From positions 1 through 64,000 of the forward strand of contig NZ_BNBL01000015.1 of NCBI RefSeq assembly GCF_014655595.1: a stretch of DNA of 64,000 nt, in the 5' to 3' direction. This DNA comes from Streptomyces griseocarneus (GTDB taxonomy: Bacteria; Actinomycetota; Actinomycetes; Streptomycetales; Streptomycetaceae). Positions 61,585 through 64,000 of the stretch are shown here, in pieces. The translations under genes and the position numbers were made by a program. Position 1 is the first letter of the stretch. Each line of letters starts with the position of its first letter. The notes under the pieces were generated by a model. It worked only from the letters and a program-made list of their open reading frames with translations. It was not told the origin of the DNA and made no database searches.

Positions 61585-62871
61585 TCAGTCGGTGTCCTCT
61601 TCGTCGTCCGCGTTCGCCGGGGGCGCGACGTTCGACGTGGGCTTCATGGGCTTGCATTCACCGTAGAGGTAGCCGAACCGTTCCTGATACGGGCCGGCGA
61701 CCGGGTGGTTCCGCAGTGCGAGGATGTTCTCGTCGTTCTGGCGCAGCGCCCTGTACGTGAGGTTGTGGCTGCCCGCGTAGAGCGTTGACTGGGCACCCTG
61801 GCGCACGATCATGAATTTCTCGTGCACCGGCCTTCCGCCGGCCTCCGTTTCGGCGCAGAGGTGGACGGGCATGGCACGGGCAAGGGTCTTCGCCCCCGAC
61901 ATCGAGCCGTCACCGGTGACGACCTTGACCTGACAGTGACGCTTACTGGCGGCTATGAGCTCGTTCACCACGGCCATGCGCTGAATCCTGAAGTTGGCGA
62001 CGCTGATCTGCGTCTTCCCCGAGCGCGCGCAAGTGGTATGCCTCAGGATGTCGGCGATCGGATCGTTGCTCGCACTGTCCGGCTGGCTGCCGGCCTCCTT
62101 GCGGGGGAACGTATAGACGCGATGCGCGCCCACCTTGGAGATTTTGCCGTAGTTGTCGTTGATCTCTTGGCGGCTGCCGTAGTACATGAGGGCCTTGAAG
62201 TACGTGAGGTAATTCTCGTACAGGCCCGCATGACTGATAGTGAGGGCACTCTCGTATGCGCGGAACTTGGTGTCGAGGTTTGCCGAGGCGACGTAGAGAA
62301 CGTTCTTCTCGGTCCCTCCTCCAGCCAGTTTCACGCTGGATATCGTCATGAACTTGTTGTGCATGACCGGCGGCTTGCCGAGTGGTCTGGAACCCATACG
62401 GTTGCTCATGCAGCCGCGGTCCGCCTTCCCGCCGGAGGGCGTCGGGTCGCACTCCACGACCTTGGCTTTCGGGATCGCCTTGAGAGCCTTGTGGAAGTCA
62501 TTCCCGACCATGTAGCCGTCGACGACAACGCGGACGTGCACTCCACGGTCCGCGGCACTGCGGAGAGCGGCGATGATCGCCTTCCTGTCGAAGAAGTAGA
62601 GGGTGAGGGAGAGCGTCGCTCCTCGTGGAGCCGCGTTGATGAGCCGGCCTACATGAGCCACGACGTCGGCGTGCGGGTCGGGGTCGAATTTCTTGTTGAA
62701 CCAGGTGTAGTTGCGTACTTCCCGGGGCGATACGGGGATCACCGGGGCAGCCTCGGCGCTCGTCCCGATGGATGTGGCACCTGTGGCCGGAGTAGCAGAC
62801 AGAGACACCGCCGCCATCGCGAGGGCTGATATGGCGAGTCTGCTGACCTTCTTTGATCTACGACGTTTCAT
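61585..62871 (-). CDS. Secreted phospholipase D-like protein
   Basis: A 428-residue protein. ATG 62871 (GAGGAAGG upstream) starts a basic signal peptide (KRRRSKKVSRLAISALAMAA, cleavage near ATGA). Two PLD half-sites are present: VMHNKFMTISSVKL with ANLDTKFRAYES in the first half and RPVHEKFMIVRQGAQSTLYA with GSHNLTYRAL in the second. Together they form one active site. It is probably an extracellular phosphodiesterase acting on phospholipid or nucleic acid; the substrate is unknown. It ends near a bidirectional terminator. Confidence 0.85.
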   Translation of the reverse strand: MKRRRSKKVSRLAISALAMAAVSLSATPATGATSIGTSAEAAPVIPVSPREVRNYTWFNKKFDPDPHADVVAHVGRLINAAPRGATLSLTLYFFDRKAIIAALRSAADRGVHVRVVVDGYMVGNDFHKALKAIPKAKVVECDPTPSGGKADRGCMSNRMGSRPLGKPPVMHNKFMTISSVKLAGGGTEKNVLYVASANLDTKFRAYESALTISHAGLYENYLTYFKALMYYGSRQEINDNYGKISKVGAHRVYTFPRKEAGSQPDSASNDPIADILRHTTCARSGKTQISVANFRIQRMAVVNELIAASKRHCQVKVVTGDGSMSGAKTLARAMPVHLCAETEAGGRPVHEKFMIVRQGAQSTLYAGSHNLTYRALRQNDENILALRNHPVAGPYQERFGYLYGECKPMKPTSNVAPPANADDEEDTD

Positions 62872-63299
62872 CGACCTTCCTCGGCAGGGTTCCCAGGTCG
62901 GCATCACCGCCATGGAGCAAGAACGATTCCAGGGACAGGCGAATCCGACCTTGTTCGGAAAGCTTTGCTGAATTTGTTGTCGCTCGGAGGTGGTCGAACC
63001 TGCCATGCCCAAGAAAGGGCAGTCAACGGCCTGGACATGTCCCGGCCCCTGCTTCGGTGTCCCAGCTGGTCAGAGCACTGTCCGGGACAGTCCCGGACGC
63101 TTCACAGAAGCGGAGGGTCCGCTTACTACGCTTCAAACGGTGTTGTTGATTGCCCATTCCGCGATGTATTCGTAGGGCGGTGGCCTGACGAGCAAGAGGC
63201 GAGCCTTTCACGAACGCTGCCCTGCAGCCGGCGCCGACGCCGGGCGGCAGCGCGCGGCGAGAACGGCGCCAGCTCGGACCCGGCCGGCAAGGCCCAGCC
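62872..63299. other. Region upstream of the PLD gene, no supported gene
   Basis: A minus-strand end, PPYEYIAEWAINNTV plus stop (63131-63180), may be the tail of a lost gene. The rest probably contains the PLD promoter; no clear motif is seen. Confidence 0.35.
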
Positions 63300-63584
63300 C
63301 TAGCCACCCTGTCGGGGGGGGCGGCTCATGGCCCGTGCGAGGGACCTTGCCCGGTCGCGCATTGTGTCGGCGGCCCGCCCGTACCCACACAACGCGTGGG
63401 CAGCAAAGGTCCCAGCGTGAACCCACCCCAGCTGAGCCTGGGAGCATACGAGCGCACGTGTCAGCTGGATGCGGTCAGCTCGGTGATCAAGGCTCCCCGG
63501 TCTCTGAACCAGTCGCAGCCATTCGGAGAAGAGAAACACCTTAAAGACCAGAAGCACTGGCAGGGGTCCCCAGCAAGAGGACAT
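63300..63584 (-). pseudogene. Possible C-terminal remnant of a helical-repeat regulator
   Basis: LDHRADRIQLTRALVCSQAQ, LGWVHAGTFAAHALCGYGRA, ADTMRDRARSLARAMSRPP looks like the TPR-like tail of Streptomyces XRE regulators. The upstream part is missing. Family assignment is weak. Confidence 0.35.
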
Positions 63585-63885
63585 CAGCTATGGCCTGTTC
63601 AAAGGCATAGGAGCATTCAGGAGACAACTCTCGATGGGCGCAGTCCGTAAGCGTGCGGTATGTGCTCAGCAGGTAGTCGAGGCGCTGCTGGCGACGCAAC
63701 TGTGCTCGTGCCTCAGCGCGTGCCGTGAGAAAGGCCAGTACTCCGCCGACAGGACGGTGACGAGTGGCACGACAACCCTCTCAAGGATTCCACACTCGGG
63801 GTTTTCGTGCTGCCACCCCTCACCAGGCTCAAGGCCGTATAACTGATCGTTTCAGAATGATCTGCGGAGGCTCGGCGAGCGGCTA
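63585..63885. other. Region without a supported gene
   Basis: No convincing frame, hairpin or repeat was seen here; GC is slightly lower than average. Confidence 0.3.
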
Positions 63886-64000
63886 TCAGTCGTCGAGGCG
63901 GTGAAGGACCTGCGTGAACTCGCCGTTCTCGATCAGGCCGGTGAGTACCTGGGTCATGTTGCTGATGCCGGCGTCGCGGACGATCAGCCCGTCCGGGCAC
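63886..64000 (-). CDS. C-terminal end of a protein cut by the window edge
   Basis: The frame reads CPDGLIVRDAGISNMTQVLT, GLIENGEFTQVLHRLDD and a stop. Only about 37 residues are in the window, with good GC third-position bias. I do not recognise the family. Confidence 0.45.
   Translation of the reverse strand, partial: CPDGLIVRDAGISNMTQVLTGLIENGEFTQVLHRLDD

Noticed and set aside
1..64000. tRNA genes, rRNA, CRISPR arrays and replication origin
   Set aside because: No regularly spaced identical repeats, no cloverleaf-like sequence ending in a tRNA 3' region, and no DnaA-box cluster were noticed. Reading by eye cannot exclude a single tRNA; a tRNA search program would settle it.

Overview
The window looks like accessory DNA from a Streptomyces chromosome, probably an arm, or from a large Streptomyces plasmid. 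The evidence is high GC, strong GC bias at third codon positions, frequent GTG and TTG starts, purine-rich ribosome binding sites, and families typical of the genus (SapA-like protein, DUF6463, DUF6615, NACHT ATPase with membrane helices, pentapeptide membrane protein, many GNAT and TetR proteins). No rRNA, tRNA, CRISPR array, replication origin or housekeeping operon was seen.

Layout. 0-5.7 kb: transposase remnants (ISAs1, IS5), an ISL3-family element carrying a passenger gene and inserted beside a phage-like gene, a protein of three internal repeats, an HTH protein, and a fusion of two broken genes (tyrosinase and a zinc-ribbon protein). 6-16.6 kb: alpha/beta hydrolase, pentapeptide membrane protein, another membrane protein, DUF3291 protein, two GNAT acetyltransferases and a secreted-looking or beta-propeller-like protein, separated by decayed transposase, glycosyltransferase and regulator genes. 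17-25 kb: GNAT, broken nuclease/integrase/ArsR remnants, a divergent pair of secreted proteins (NucA/NucB-like nuclease and a Thr/Ser-rich beta-hairpin protein), DUF6615 protein preceded by a collagen-like mini-ORF, and an acyl-CoA dehydrogenase-like gene. 25.7-36 kb: NACHT ATPase broken by one stop codon, IS remnants, S41 peptidase, amino-acid permease with GNAT, HAD protein. 36-39.4 kb: IS110 and IS1380 remnants beside a decayed toxin/immunity locus with a second, truncated immunity-like copy.

39.6-52.5 kb is the best preserved part. It holds ATP-grasp ligase, 2OG-Fe(II) oxygenase and FAD monooxygenase genes, then a secreted GH65 glycosidase, a secreted CdtB-like nuclease fused to a ricin-type lectin domain, a membrane protein/TetR pair with an iron-box-like site, a SapA-like protein and a secreted ricin-type lectin. 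53-64 kb is decayed again. It contains an imperfect inverted duplication about 3.8 kb apart, a TetR/DUF6463 pair with a visible operator, a substrate-binding protein, a YcaO remnant and a secreted phospholipase D-like protein.

Functionally, most intact genes encode secreted or surface proteins (nuclease, lectins, glycosidase, PLD, peptidase) or small regulatory and acetyltransferase modules. Many genes carry one frameshift or stop. This may be genuine decay in an IS-rich region, but some single-base lesions could be sequencing errors. The most interesting intact gene is the CdtB-ricin fusion at 46671-47966.
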